DNA from: Rhynchopus sp. YZ270_cl-10
Taxonomy: Eukaryota > Euglenozoa > Diplonemea > Diplonemida > Diplonemidae
Direction: 5' to 3'
DNA: 64,000 nucleotides
Assembly: GCA_964035575.1 (NCBI GenBank)
Contig: OZ037928.1
Location: 248,001-312,000 of the forward strand
The notes under the pieces: generated by a model
Databases searched by the model: none
What the model was told of the DNA's origin: nothing
Seen by the model: the letters and a program-made list of their open reading frames with translations, nothing else
Position numbers and translations under genes: made by a program
Shown here: positions 11,075 through 21,705 of the stretch, one piece after another
Position numbering within the stretch: the first letter of the stretch is position 1
How the letters are laid out: the number at the start of each line of letters is the position of its first letter

Positions 11075-11076
11075 TA

Positions 11077-12071
11077 AACCAACTTTTCCATTAACCCACC
11101 CCATAGACCACCCTAATTATTATGAAACTCTTAGTCAGTCACTGCTATAGCCATTAACCCAGGGAGCATAGCTAGTGCAAGAAATTCGACTTCGGGATCC
11201 GGAAAGTCTGTCCTCTGCTTGCGGAGGACTAGGCACAATAAAATATTGCGTTCCCCCAGAAACCAGTTTTTGTCACAGTAATTTTTGCCCAGGGCATGCT
11301 CTTGAAGCATGGCGGCTTGGTGTGAGAAGGGGCAGTGTGTTGTTTTGTTCTAGATTTCAACGGTTGTTAGAACGAGTCAAGTGGATGCTTATCTAAACAC
11401 TGACTTTAGTACAGACCCGAGAGATCACACATGACTTTGAGGAAAGAACAAAGCAATGCATCTGTACCCGCACGCCAGGTTGTAGTTACTTCAGAATTTT
11501 CTTAAGTTTGCGCGAAAGAGAGCGGGGGCAACTCCTTTGTATCATAAGCCCGCTGTGCAGAACAAAGCGAGGAACCTTAAAACACTACCTGCGTGGTGGC
11601 TGAATTCACATCCCTTAGAATTACCAGAATTCAGCCTTTGTTGAAGTAACGTACATACTTGTATGTGCGTGTCACGTTCTCCATCCTTAAATGGGTGCAC
11701 TGCTTCACTGCAGCGGGTAAGCCTCTCTCGACTAGTGCAAACTTAAGAATTTTCTGCTGTAACTTACCAAAATCGATTTTCTTTCACCCCAAACACCCGC
11801 AACACCCCACCTGCTACTTCGGTAGCCTGTGTTGTTGGGAGTTGGTTCTCATGTTGATCCCCAGTGTTTTGCACTGCTTCTTCTGAGCCCAACGCTGTTT
11901 GGCCTGTCGACGTAATAAATACGAAGACAGGGCGGCGGTGCCAACAATTTTCCGATGATGTAACGTTTATCTGATTGATTTATCGTTTGATCTACCTTGT
12001 GTGCTACTTCATGCACACCCAAGAAAGGTTATTGAACGGTACTTTCAAGCGATACTTCGTTATGTCATTGG
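11077..12071. other. Non-coding DNA, no gene seen
   Basis: The sequence has mixed composition and only short frames with no recognisable domains. It ends at the GGTACCTG satellite. Confidence 0.4.
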
Positions 12072-12345
12072 GGGTACCTGGGTACCTGGGTACCTGGGTA
12101 CCTGGGTACCTGGGTACCTGGGTACCTGGGTACCTGGGTACCTGGGTACCTGGGTACCTGGGTACCTGGGTACCTGGGTACCTGGGTACCTGGGTACCTG
12201 GGTACCTGGGTACCTGGGTACCTGGGCACCTGGGTACCTGGGTACCTGGGTACCTGGGTACCTGGGTACCTGGGTACCTGGGTACCTGGGCACCTGGGTA
12301 CCTGGGTACCTGGGCACCTGGGTACCTGGGCACCTGGGTACCTGG
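12072..12345. repeat. 8-bp satellite (GGTACCTG)n
   Basis: About 34 head-to-tail copies of GGTACCTG, with a few GGCACCTG variants near the distal end. It abuts the right terminus of E1, whose subterminal motif contains GGTACCTGTC, so the satellite probably grew from that motif. All six frames are open only because of the repeat. Confidence 0.9.
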
Positions 12346-12460
12346 TGCCTGTATTTTGACAGGTGGTACCTGTCAAAATGACAGGTACCACCTGTCAAAA
12401 ATTTTCACCTGTCATTTTACTAGTAAAATCACCTGTCATGGTCATAACTAGTCCGTCGTG
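12346..12460. repeat. Right terminus of E1 with inverted TGACAGGTG motifs
   Basis: This contains paired GACAGGTGGTACCTGTC palindromes, a TTTTACTAGTAAAA palindrome and the outer end CATAACTAGTCCGTCGTG. It matches the left terminus at 7,773 in inverted orientation with one mismatch in the outer 33 bases. Confidence 0.65.
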
Positions 12461-12657
12461 CACCAAAGAGAATTAAAAAAAAGTTCACAACAAAATTGAA
12501 AAAGTAATCTTTTCGGCACGGGGCCACACACCCGTACACATCAAAACCCCCCCCCTTCACTAACACACAGAGTGGGATACTGTACACACCTTCCAGGCAT
12601 TACCTTTTTTTGTTGATCGTAACATCATTTGAACAATCCCCCCTCTCCCCATCCCCT

Positions 12658-15333
12658 TCACGCTACACCCTCCTGCTCCATTCGCCCCCTCTCCTCCTTC
12701 CCTCCTTCAATGGAGCTGTACGCGGACGCCACATCCCACCAGTCGTCATCCCCTGCCTCTCCATTCTCGTGAAGCGCGACGACTGTTGTGTTCCGATCTG
12801 GATCGGGTACGGGGCAGTCTTTCGACCGTGTAGCTCGCTGCGGTGCAGATGACCACCCGGGGACAACATCGGGGGAGGGTCCGACCCCACAGAGTACCCC
12901 ACCCCCTTTCCGGAAATCCTGCTGCGAGCTGCTGACCCACCAGGACCCCACCGCGAAGAAGACGTACCACGCTGGCTTTCCTGCCGATGCATAAAAGGGC
13001 ATGCTGTTCACATGCCACAATGCCTTCCGGTAAACCCCCGCTGCATCTGGCTGCGCTTTCGACTCTATATGAAGTGTCTGCGGGAAACCTGCTGTCACCA
13101 CTACAATATCATTACACGGTGTACACACCCTTTGCGGCCCTGTCGTTGCATCTCTAAATTTCAGTCGATGTGGGGAGCATTTTGAGCATACCAACTCCCC
13201 ACACAGGCGGCAGTGGTGTCTCCTTCGCACAACATTAAACCTCGTTTTGCAGACCGCGCATTGATTTGAATCCATATCGGGCACCCACAAAGGACGACTC
13301 ACCGGATTTTCCTCATCGGAGGCCTCAGAATCCTTTAAAGCCAAGACCTGATACACCAGGTCTCGCGTTCCTTGAGGAAATGCGATGTCGCCCATTACAA
13401 CGCATAATTGCTGCAGCCACATCTCAGCTCCAGCGGCAATACCGTGTCGCCAATGAATCGCAGGGAACAAAGCGTTTAAGTCATACTCTTTATATGAGGC
13501 GGTTCCTAGGGCAGATTTGACGTCATCGTGGAGTCGGCGGAGCTCGGAGAGACGAAGCAGCGCGACAACTTCTTCATCATCGTCCAGAACCCCTTGGACA
13601 CGGAACACCCAATGCCCTTCAATCTGTTGGGAACACCGTCTCACCCCTTCCACCCACAGCTGTCTTCCCAGCACAGTATCGTCTATTTCTACCCAAGAAT
13701 CGGCGCGGCAGACCCCAGCTAGTGTTCCTACTGCCGGCGCCGCTAGGGCCTCCCCGGTACTCCCTCTTCTTGCGCTGCCGTCGCGGAAGACTGTGAAGAC
13801 CCGCATTCCGCAGTTTCCGTAGTTTGGTCGGCCGAAGCTTGCAGTGAGGAGGCCTCCGTGGGAGAAGACGAGAACACGTCGTGCGCCGCTTTCGTTTGCG
13901 GTGCGGCCGAGCCATGCGCGGAACTCTTCTGCGCGGCGGCGGAAGGAGCTGTACGTCTCTCCGATTGAGGGGGGAGGTGCGTGGTGCCACCACTGTCCCT
14001 TCGTGATGTGCCGTTCCGTGCAATAAGTCTCGATCGTCGAAAAATCGAATTGCGGATAGAGATGCGGCGGGAAAAGGGTCCCCAGATGCACCGCTGTCGA
14101 CCCACGATCCCCTTTCTGCACCGCACTCCGATACAGTGTATGCTCTGCAGCGAGCGGGGCGACGATGGTCTTCATACTTCTCGCATCATCGCCAAGCACT
14201 TCTGCGGCTGTTTGAAGCGCCCTTCTGAACGGAGACACAATGACCAATGTATTCGCATCGTACCCACCAACACTGCGCAGCACACAACCTAATCTCTGTG
14301 CCTGCAATACTCCGGTAGGATTTAACTCAGAATCGCGATTTAACCCCGAGCATGCCCCCATCAGATCGTTATGGTGACCCATACCGTGGCGAATCATAAC
14401 GACTTCAACCCCTTCAGCGGGATCAACTTTTTGTTGTACATCTGGGGGTGATGCGGATTCAGACGTTGCCGTCACCTCCCCATCCCCTCTCGAACTCTCA
14501 AGCAAAACAGAAAGCTCCCGGAGCCCCTCAGAGGACAGCCCTTTATGAAATTCGTACAAACTCGCAGTACGGAGTGTCTTTTTTAGTGCAACATTTAACC
14601 CCAAAACGTTACGTGGTGCTGCGGAACACCCTTCCGCCCCAGGAAGTCTCCAAGAATAGTCTAATACCACGTTGAACACCTCATGCGGGTCTATCAACGG
14701 AGCGTCCCGCACCACCCCAGCCCCTACCGCTGAGTGTTTATGAAGCACTACATAGGCCTCCGCTGCTTTGCAAAACAATTCACCAGACCCCGCCTGCCCT
14801 AACGCGGGGTGTGTTTTCAATGCGATACCTTTATACGCTAATGCCGCTTCCTCTATCGACCCGCCCACCTTCATTTCTAATGTCCGATACGGACAGCTCA
14901 AAGCGGGTTGCTGTATGGGTAAAAATAAATTCGTCCAGGTGTGTCTCGAGGTGGGAAGAACTGCTGGCGGGATGTGAACCTGGTGGAGAAGTGTCCAGGG
15001 GCCTTCTGGGGAAGTGCTGGAGCTGAAGGTCCATCTGGAGGGGTCGCCACTGCTGTTCCCCCCTCCAGTACGGAGCCGATAGGATGCGACGCTTGCGGAT
15101 CCGGATACCGTGAAGATGACACTCCCTTTCCTCCGCGACCGCCACCAGGTGCTTCCGTCGCCGTCGTGGAGTCGCCACAGGCCGTGTCCCTTAAGGCTCT
15201 CTATTGACCCCCCCGAGGCAGCGTGGAGAACGGTGCGGTACTGTGCTTGGTCGCCTCGGAACTCTATGCCGCCAAGGTGGACGTCGTCCCCACCTCCACG
15301 GGTGCTGTCGATGGTCCATTTGACATATTGCAT
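12658..15333 (-). CDS. Multidomain histidine-phosphatase / PX-like / FYVE protein
   Basis: The protein is 891 residues in a single exon. Residues about 1-150 look like a galactose-binding (F5/8-type) beta-sandwich (YRLRTGGG...DPSRWTF...GPWTLL). Residues about 160-200 resemble helix II-III of a J domain (YKGIALKTHP...AAEAYVVLHK), but the HPD motif reads HPA, so Hsp70 stimulation is unlikely. The histidine-phosphatase domain begins at about 311 with IRHG, followed by SPFRRALQTA and the second catalytic His in VFSHGGLL. A PX-like stretch (about 575-640, LRLSELRRLHDD) precedes a complete FYVE finger (about 683-745) with WVPD, RRRHHCRLCG and RVC. FYVE and PX domains bind phosphoinositides, so endosomal membrane association is inferred. 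The substrate is unknown. A 236-bp piece of this gene (14,092-14,327) is duplicated upstream of several LRR genes. Confidence 0.85.
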   Translation of the reverse strand: MQYVKWTIDSTRGGGDDVHLGGIEFRGDQAQYRTVLHAASGGSIESLKGHGLWRLHDGDGSTWWRSRRKGSVIFTVSGSASVASYRLRTGGGNSSGDPSRWTFSSSTSPEGPWTLLHQVHIPPAVLPTSRHTWTNLFLPIQQPALSCPYRTLEMKVGGSIEEAALAYKGIALKTHPALGQAGSGELFCKAAEAYVVLHKHSAVGAGVVRDAPLIDPHEVFNVVLDYSWRLPGAEGCSAAPRNVLGLNVALKKTLRTASLYEFHKGLSSEGLRELSVLLESSRGDGEVTATSESASPPDVQQKVDPAEGVEVVMIRHGMGHHNDLMGACSGLNRDSELNPTGVLQAQRLGCVLRSVGGYDANTLVIVSPFRRALQTAAEVLGDDARSMKTIVAPLAAEHTLYRSAVQKGDRGSTAVHLGTLFPPHLYPQFDFSTIETYCTERHITKGQWWHHAPPPSIGETYSSFRRRAEEFRAWLGRTANESGARRVLVFSHGGLLTASFGRPNYGNCGMRVFTVFRDGSARRGSTGEALAAPAVGTLAGVCRADSWVEIDDTVLGRQLWVEGVRRCSQQIEGHWVFRVQGVLDDDEEVVALLRLSELRRLHDDVKSALGTASYKEYDLNALFPAIHWRHGIAAGAEMWLQQLCVVMGDIAFPQGTRDLVYQVLALKDSEASDEENPVSRPLWVPDMDSNQCAVCKTRFNVVRRRHHCRLCGELVCSKCSPHRLKFRDATTGPQRVCTPCNDIVVVTAGFPQTLHIESKAQPDAAGVYRKALWHVNSMPFYASAGKPAWYVFFAVGSWWVSSSQQDFRKGGGVLCGVGPSPDVVPGWSSAPQRATRSKDCPVPDPDRNTTVVALHENGEAGDDDWWDVASAYSSIEGGKEERGRMEQEGVA

Positions 15334-15422
15334 GAAAGGGAGGGAGGAGGAAGGAGGAGGAGGAGGAGGAGAGAAAATCTAGATACTATTCCTGTTGGTG
15401 AAAAAAGTGTGAAGAGTCGTCG

Positions 15423-16098
15423 AAAAAAACCAGGGTATTAGGGTGGTTAAAAAAACTGGTTTTGAAAACCAGTTTTTCCAAAAACTGGTTTTCAAAAAAA
15501 AAAAAAAAAACAGAGAAATCTGGAGGGAAAAAAAAAACCGACACTTTTCACCAGGCCTTTCTGTAAATGCCGTCCCCAGATTAGGGCGGACTCGATTTTT
15601 TTCCCCGCATTTTTCCCCCGCCTGGTAGAACCGTGGTTGAACCACGGGAGTGCCTTTGGGAAATGGCTGTTCCTTGATTTTTTTTTGCCTGCGGCGCCAT
15701 TTTTCATTTTTTGTTCCGCAAAAAAGGGTTCGGAGTGGCTCTGTGGTGTAAAAAGCTAGATTTCTACATCGTACCCTCAAAATTTTTCGCCTGCGGCGCC
15801 ATTTATAATATTTTTTTTGCTCCGCAAAAATATACAGTCCCTATGTTCCCAATGTCTACCCTGGTCAGCAGCGCCGAAATATATTTTGAGGGGAGATTGG
15901 GGAGGGTCAAGCTGACCTCCCCAATCTTGAAATCTGGATTCCTGGATAAGACGACCCCACCCCCGAAAAAGGTGACTGTGTCCGTCAACGGTGGAGGTTT
16001 TCACCGGAAACACTAGTTTTCGCCACCCAGGAGAGAAAACCAGAAAAACCAGTTTTTTCCGGAATTTTGGATTTTCACCCTAATACCCTGAAAAAAAC
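15423..16098. mobile_element. hAT-type non-autonomous DNA transposon
   Basis: Perfect 15-bp terminal inverted repeats CAGGGTATTAGGGTG lie at 15,431-15,445 and 16,076-16,090. They are flanked by the 8-bp direct repeat AAAAAAAC at 15,423-15,430 and 16,091-16,098. An 8-bp target duplication with CAGGG termini is the hAT signature. The 660-bp interior has no transposase; it holds palindromic AAACTGGTTTT / AAAACCAGTTT segments near both ends and a CCGTGGTTGAACCACGG palindrome near 15,632. Confidence 0.85.
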
Positions 16099-16394
16099 AA
16101 GATGAAAAAAAAAAAATGGGTCGGGGAAAAAAAAAATAGGGTGGAGAGGTTCGTTTATGTTGTGGGGGAAGAGACGCCCCCGCTTCCAACCTTCAGCTCC
16201 GTTGAAGTGGTATTGTTTTTAAGAATCAAAAAAGGGCGCGAGAGAAAATAGACTGTCCAGTTTGTGTGGTTTTACGTTATGTCCAGTATTGGTGCCCAGC
16301 TGGTTCTGGAGGGGAGGAGAGGGAGGACGGGATGAGGCTTTATTTTTGTAAGACGAAGTTCCGTTCATGTTACTTTGTGTTTGTCTATTTTGTC

Positions 16395-16400
<6 letters not shown>
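16099..16400. repeat. Duplicon block, left half, split by LINE-1
   Basis: From about 16,250 this matches 27,528-27,680, 29,999-30,155 and 32,409-32,565 (GACTGTCCAGTTTGTGTGG onward). The other half of the block resumes after 20,050. The uninterrupted copies act as empty sites for the LINE insertion. Confidence 0.75.
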
Positions 16401-16425
<25 letters not shown>

Positions 16426-19400
16426 GGTATTTACTCTCGTCTCTTTAGCGCTGCCGAAGCAGTGTGGCTGCTCTTTTTTTGTTCTATCCGGAGTAAACCC
16501 GGGACCGTGTCCCGGCTGGTGCCGTTTTTCACATCTAGGACGTGCGGGTTGCCGATATACGGAGGTCACCTCCCCGTTGTTGCCACACAGAGTTTACAGA
16601 CAGCACACCTCCCCCTCAGGGTGTGGCAGCATCGTTTAGGACACTGGCCTGACGTCAAAAGGTGGAAGCCTGAAAAAGAGGTTCCCGTGATCAGCTGATA
16701 TGCTGGTCGGTGTGTTCGCTTGATGTTTTCTTTGTTTTTGGTATCCTCTTGTTGCTAGTAAGAGTAAAAGTAAAAGTAGATAAAAGTAAAAAGTTATGTT
16801 CCCTTCAATTCGTTACAGCTGGTCTCAGAAGGTCACTCAGAGAGTCATCAGACAATCCGGAGGACACCAAGTATTCTAGGACCACTTCTGGTTGTTGAGT
16901 GAGGAGTGTTCCCCACGAGGTGTTGCTGCACAGGTTGGCTCTTTTGTCAGTAAGCTTGGGGCATTGCTTCAGGAGGTGTTTCGCCGTCACATTCGTCTTT
17001 CCGCATGCCTTGCAGTTGGGGGTGTCGTTGTGGTTCCTGTCCGTGTACAGGAGGGGGTGTCGTCTTGTGCGCAGGAGTCTCATCTCACGCGCGCCCTTAC
17101 GCGTCAGTCGTCTTGGGCGGAGTTGTGGGTGGCGGAGTTGTGTCTTCGTCTTCGCTTTGGCGTCGGTGTGCTGGCACGCGTATGCGCTGTCTTCGGTGGG
17201 TGTGACGGTGTGCTGCGCTGCCACCCTCTTGATCTGAGAGGCGGCCGTCATCATCGCTATGGGTTCCAGTTGTGGTACCATGGCGTTTGCGTGCCGCTTT
17301 GCCTCTTTGTCTGCAGCTTCGTTTCCAGTCAGGCCGACATGGCTTGGTACATACTGGAAGTCGACGTGTACACCTTTGCGCGTGAGCGTGTGTATCGCAC
17401 GCCATATGTCGTGCAGTGTGTGTTCGACTGCCTTCTGCGGTCCTCCCTCCAGGGCGCGGATGGAGGACTGGCTGTCCGTGAGGATCGCCACTCTCGCGTG
17501 TTTGGTGGTGGTGCGGTTCGCAAGGTCGGTGAGTGCCTCACGGATTGCCGTCTGCTCGGCTTGGTAGGCCACGCATCGCCTGCCTGCGCCCTTGCCGAAG
17601 ACGTGGATCATATTGTCGTCAGCGTCCGTTACTACACATCCCGCCCCGCCGATGTTCGTGTCGGACAGTGATCCGTCGGTGTACGTGCTGTAGTCGTACT
17701 GGGGTAGCTTGTCGAGGGCCTCCTGCGTTTTTTCGAGAGCTTCCTCTTTGGTTTGTTTAGAGTCCGCTCGGAGGACTCCTGGGATGGTGGGGTGCAGCGT
17801 AAGCTTATCCTGTACTTCCTCCCATTGCCAGGGGGGCACAGGGTAGTGGAGCGCAATGGTGCTTCGAGTTGTGTGCTGAGTGTACATCTTTGTTTCCTCA
17901 ACGGTGTTCGTGGCTGCTCTAAGCCATGTAGTGTTGGAGTGTTTTTTTGTTGACTGCACGGCGGTGTACGCGGGCGAGTCGTGAATGCGGTTGGCGCGCT
18001 CGTACAGCTTTGCTCCTTCCGCTTGTGCTATTTCAGCGATCGATCGCAGGTTCGCCTCCCAGAGAAGGTTCTCCGTCGCTGTGGTGCGTAGGCAGCCGGT
18101 GATCAGTCTGGCTGCGCCGTGGTGGAGGGTCTCAAGATGGGTTCGGTTCTTCTTGAGCAGTGCGTGTCCCCACACTCCTATCCCGTAGGTGAGCACAGGC
18201 AGCACATATGTCATGTACACTTGTCGCATGGTGTCTGCTTCCGCACCCCAGTCCTCGCCTCCTAGTGCGTACAGTACGGAGAGTCGTTGTTTGTACTTTG
18301 TGCACACTGATTCCATGTGTTGTATCATGTTGCATTCGTCATCTATTAGGATGCCGAGGTACTGTGTCAGTCGGGTTGTAGGCACGCGTTTCCCATTGCT
18401 GTAGTGCACTGCGAACTGCTTGTCTCTGACGTTGTTGGGGTCTTTTTTGGTGGTGAAGGCTAGGAGGTTCGTTTTGTCGTCGTCGGTGGAGATTCGGAGG
18501 CCCATTGGGGGGAGTTCACGTTCAAGTACTTCGATAGCCTTTTGTGCGGATAAAGCGGCTTCGTCGGCGTTGTTGCCAATGCACAGGATTGCGAGGTCGT
18601 CGGCGTACATGCACACATAGGCGGTGTCCGATCATGCGCTCGAGCACCTTGCTCACTGTACTCGTCAGTGCAATTGGTCTGTACGAAGCAGGGAGGTGGT
18701 CCGGTTTCGTAGGTTTGTGGATGGGCATCAGCAGAGAAGTCGTCCATTCCAGTGGGAGTGTGCCACTACTCCACGAGAGGTTCATGATACGCAGGAGACC
18801 CTTCCTCGCCTCCGGTCCCATGTGTCGTAGCATCTCGTTGTGTACGTTGTCCATGCCTGGTGTTTTGTTGTCTTCCAGGTTGTTCACGATGGTGTTGAGC
18901 TCCTGCATTGTAAAGGCACGCTCTGATTCGTGGTATGGGACATCCGTCGGTGTTGTGACTACGTCCTCCGTGTCTGTGGGATCTTTGGGGCTCACGTCTG
19001 AGTAGTGCCTACCAAATATATTCGCTTTGGCTGTGTTGTCGGTGATGGTGGTGCCATTCTCCGTCAGTGGGTACTGCTGCGACTTATCGGCTCTGCCGTC
19101 CAGTTCGCGTAGTAGGTGGTAGATGTGTGAGGACCCCGCAGCCTTGTCGCACCTTGCCTCCCAGATCGTGCGTTTGCTGTCGCGGATTTCCGTGGCCACA
19201 TTTTGTTTTAGGCAGCTGAGGGAGTCACTATCATTTTGTGTGGGAGGGGTAGTCTGCTTCTGCAGTTGCGCGATCTTCTGGTCTCGGCGCTTCATTGCTT
19301 TGCGTACTGCACCTGTGCACCACCTTCGCTTAGTTTGCCGTCGTCGATGCGTCGGGATGTGTCGTCGTGCCACGTTTCTCACCATGCCAGCCCACTTCGC

Positions 19401-20050
19401 ATACGCTGTCGCTGGGTTGTGCCACTTTAGGGTTGCTTCAGCACTTCGCTCAAGTTCTGCAGTGTAGTCACTCCACCTGGCCCTGTTCCAATCCCACAGG
19501 GTTTTCCCGCTCCGTTTGATGTTCGAGTACTTCGGTGGAGGTGGTGTGGTGCTGTCAATCTCGAATTCCATTGGGAGATGGTCCGATAAGCCGTTATCTA
19601 GAACCCGCCATTTGATCGGCCATTTTCTTGTCTCGTCTTTGTTATTGTCACCTTTCGCTATGACCACGTCTGGTGAAGTTTTGGATTTTCCAATCCTTGT
19701 CGCAGTTTGGGGGTCATTCCAGATTTGCATGCCGTCAGTGTTACCGACCCAGTTGTGGAGTTTTGTGCCGGTTTTGTTCGGGATCGCCTTGCTCCACTGC
19801 GCATGATGGGCGTTGAGGTCTCCAGCTATCACTACTTGTTCGGTGGGGAGGTCTTCGCAGTCGAAGTCATCTTTGCGTATGTCGTTCTTTTGCTCCCCCA
19901 CTGCGCTTGGTCGATATACATTGACAAAGCGTATACCGTGCACTGTGACGTCGAGCCGTTCGGTGACTTTCCACTTCGAGAACGTGTGGACTTGGGCTGG
20001 ATGTTTGTCACGCACCAGTGTTACTATCCCGCCTCCATGTGTTTCACTCT
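16401..20050 (-). mobile_element. LINE-1: EN-RT-RNase H retrotransposon, 5' truncated
   Basis: The element is on the minus strand. Its poly(A) tail is the T run at about 16,395-16,421 and its 5' end is near 20,050. The boundaries come from three empty copies of the same locus (27,674; 30,151; 32,567). The domain order endonuclease, reverse transcriptase, RNase H, zinc knuckle fits the I/ingi group. The first part of the endonuclease is missing, so it was probably truncated at insertion. A possible target duplication around TCTTTT is too low in complexity to confirm. Confidence 0.85.
16805..20046 (-). pseudogene. LINE-1 polyprotein with an internal RT deletion
   Basis: The endonuclease part (about 20,040-19,530) keeps GDLNAH and LSDH but lacks the N-terminal catalytic residues. 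The RT begins normally (YRPIALTSTVSKVLERMI at about 18,650), then jumps within a few bases to MCMYADDLAIL near 18,616 with a frame change. RT motifs A and B, roughly 150 residues, are therefore absent. Downstream the RNase H domain is complete (YTDGS, AEQTAIREAL, LTDSQSS, SHVGLTGNEAADKEA), and a CKACGK...HLLKQC zinc knuckle precedes the end. The element cannot encode an active RT. Confidence 0.85.
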
Positions 20051-20550
20051 TTTGTGATAGGGTTATTAACGTCATCAGCGACCCTCCCCCCACGGAACTC
20101 GTATACTATAGGGGAGGGGGGTGGGAAAAACAATGGGAGTGAACGTCGTCCTTGAAGGCTTCGCAACTCCTTCGCGTACTCTCTTCTTAGACAGACGTCC
20201 AACAAGAAAACGAAAAGGGGAACTAAACAGGTGTTGCTCCACACAAAGGTTGGGGTTGTGTTCCTTCAAAATCCAGAAGTCTGCGAAGTCGCATAATTCG
20301 CGTATAGTAGCTATTTCTCTGTATACTGTATTGATGTCCCCCGTTTAGATTAACCGAGGGGTTTTACTTTCTCTTTTTTGGTGAGGCGGTCAGCTTGATG
20401 TGCTCAGTTGTTGCCTTTGTACGAAGCTGCCTGTCTTGCACCCCGCATGTGGCGTCCCTCCTGAGGAAGCGCTGTGCAGCATCACGACACCGCACCAAGC
20501 ACAACGCAAAGCACTGCACCACCTTGCACCAACAGGGCTGTGCGGCCACG
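20051..20550. repeat. Duplicon block, right half, and LRR-4 downstream region
   Basis: 20,055-20,215 contains GTTATTAACGTCATCAGCG and the G-rich AGGGGAGGGGGGTGGG stretch shared with 27,680, 30,157 and 32,573. 20,270-20,550 (CGCATAATTCGCGTATAGTA onward) recurs at 22,620, 28,277, 30,533 and 32,940. These are spacers of the LRR array. No independent gene is seen. Confidence 0.7.
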
Positions 20551-21705
20551 TCACTGCGACAGTCTCACTCGCTTGCAGTCTTCCTCAGGTGATTCGTCTC
20601 GCTTCCGTTTCGGACGGGCATCCACCACAAACTTCATCAGGTTCGCATTCTCCACAGCGCGTGACACAACAGCACTGCACCCAGAGAGGTGGATGGTTTC
20701 TAAGCTTGTACACTCACGGAAAGGGCGCTGGCCAATGTGTGCAACGTTCTTGAGTGAAGATAAATCGATGGCTGTTAAACTGGCACAGTTGTGGAGGAAG
20801 CCGCCCCCAACGTGCGTGAGACTGTTCGATGAAGACAAGTCGACAGCTGTTAAACTGGTACACTGCCGGAGGAAGCTGTACCCAACGTGTGTGAGACTTT
20901 TGAGTGAAGATAAGTCAAGAAATGTTAAACTGTCGCAGTCTTGCAGGAAGCCGTTCCCCACGTGTGTGAGACTGTTGGATGACGACAAGTCGAGAGATGT
21001 TAAACTCGTGCAGTCTTGCAGGAAGCCGTCCCCAACATGCGTGAGACTGTTGGATGACGACAAGTCGACATATGTTAAACTGGTGCACCCCTTGGCGAAG
21101 TCGTTTCCAACATGCGTGAGACTGTTGAGTGAAGACAAGTCGAGAGATGTTAAACTGGTGCACCACTTGATGAAGTCCTTCCCAACGTGTGTGAGACTGT
21201 TGAATGAAGATAAGTCGAGAGATGTTAAACCCTTACACCCCAGGAGGAAGGAGCACTCTATGCGGGTGACAGTCGACACAGCACTCAGATCAAGTCGCAC
21301 TCTCGATCCCTGATGCAAGAACCCAAAGGGATGCGTCAACGATGTCTCGGACAAGAACCCCTCAGGAATGACAGTCGTAACCTCCGCCTGCAGAAGCAAA
21401 CGCGCAACCACAGGATTTTTCACCTTCTTCAACCTCTCTGGAGTCAGGTCGGTCTCACCCAACGCATGAAGCGCTGCTATGGCTTGTTGCTTCATCGACT
21501 TCTTCACCAAAATCGTGTCCCCAGCACTCAGCTGCGTCATGTCCGCTCCTTCGCCCATCGCTTCGTCTCCGAAACTCATGTCAAAAAAGCTGTCTTCCGA
21601 CAACCCCACTGCAGACGCCACCTTCCGCCGCATGTCCTCCACTGTGTCAGCCAGAGCCACCTCAATCACGTGTGTCTCGTCGCAAAACTCCACATTCAGA
21701 TCCAT
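20551..21705 (-). CDS. LRR-4: ubiquitin-like/LRR protein with nuclear tail
   Basis: The protein is 384 residues from the conserved MDLNV start at 21,705; an in-frame ATG at 21,963 adds residues that match no other copy, so I rejected it. The ubiquitin-like domain carries one extra residue (EDSFFDMSF). About 8 repeats follow, ending in PFRECTSLETIHLSGCSAVVS. The tail PKRKRDESPEEDCKRVRLSQ is a bipartite nuclear localisation signal with one Pro-to-Val change. No breaks are seen. Confidence 0.83.
   Translation of the reverse strand: MDLNVEFCDETHVIEVALADTVEDMRRKVASAVGLSEDSFFDMSFGDEAMGEGADMTQLSAGDTILVKKSMKQQAIAALHALGETDLTPERLKKVKNPVVARLLLQAEVTTVIPEGFLSETSLTHPFGFLHQGSRVRLDLSAVSTVTRIECSFLLGCKGLTSLDLSSFNSLTHVGKDFIKWCTSLTSLDLSSLNSLTHVGNDFAKGCTSLTYVDLSSSNSLTHVGDGFLQDCTSLTSLDLSSSNSLTHVGNGFLQDCDSLTFLDLSSLKSLTHVGYSFLRQCTSLTAVDLSSSNSLTHVGGGFLHNCASLTAIDLSSLKNVAHIGQRPFRECTSLETIHLSGCSAVVSRAVENANLMKFVVDARPKRKRDESPEEDCKRVRLSQ

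Larger units (their letters stand above)
7771..12462. mobile_element. Candidate DNA transposon with CACGACGG inverted termini (E1)
   Basis: The left end CACGACGGACTAGTTATG at 7,773 faces its complement ending at 12,460. Over the first 33 bases the two ends differ once. The bases flanking both ends are CA, consistent with a 2-bp target duplication. Inside both ends are dense arrays of TGACAGGTG in both orientations (7,793-7,982 and 12,355-12,440). CAC termini, 2-bp duplications and subterminal motif arrays recall CACTA-type (CMC) elements, but no recognisable transposase is seen. The interior holds direct repeats, a satellite and a weak spliced frame. It could instead be two separate half-elements that happen to face each other. 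Confidence 0.5.

Noticed and set aside
11975-12451. Frames with VPGYLGTW repeats
   Set aside because: Translation of the GGTACCTG satellite, open in several frames on both strands.
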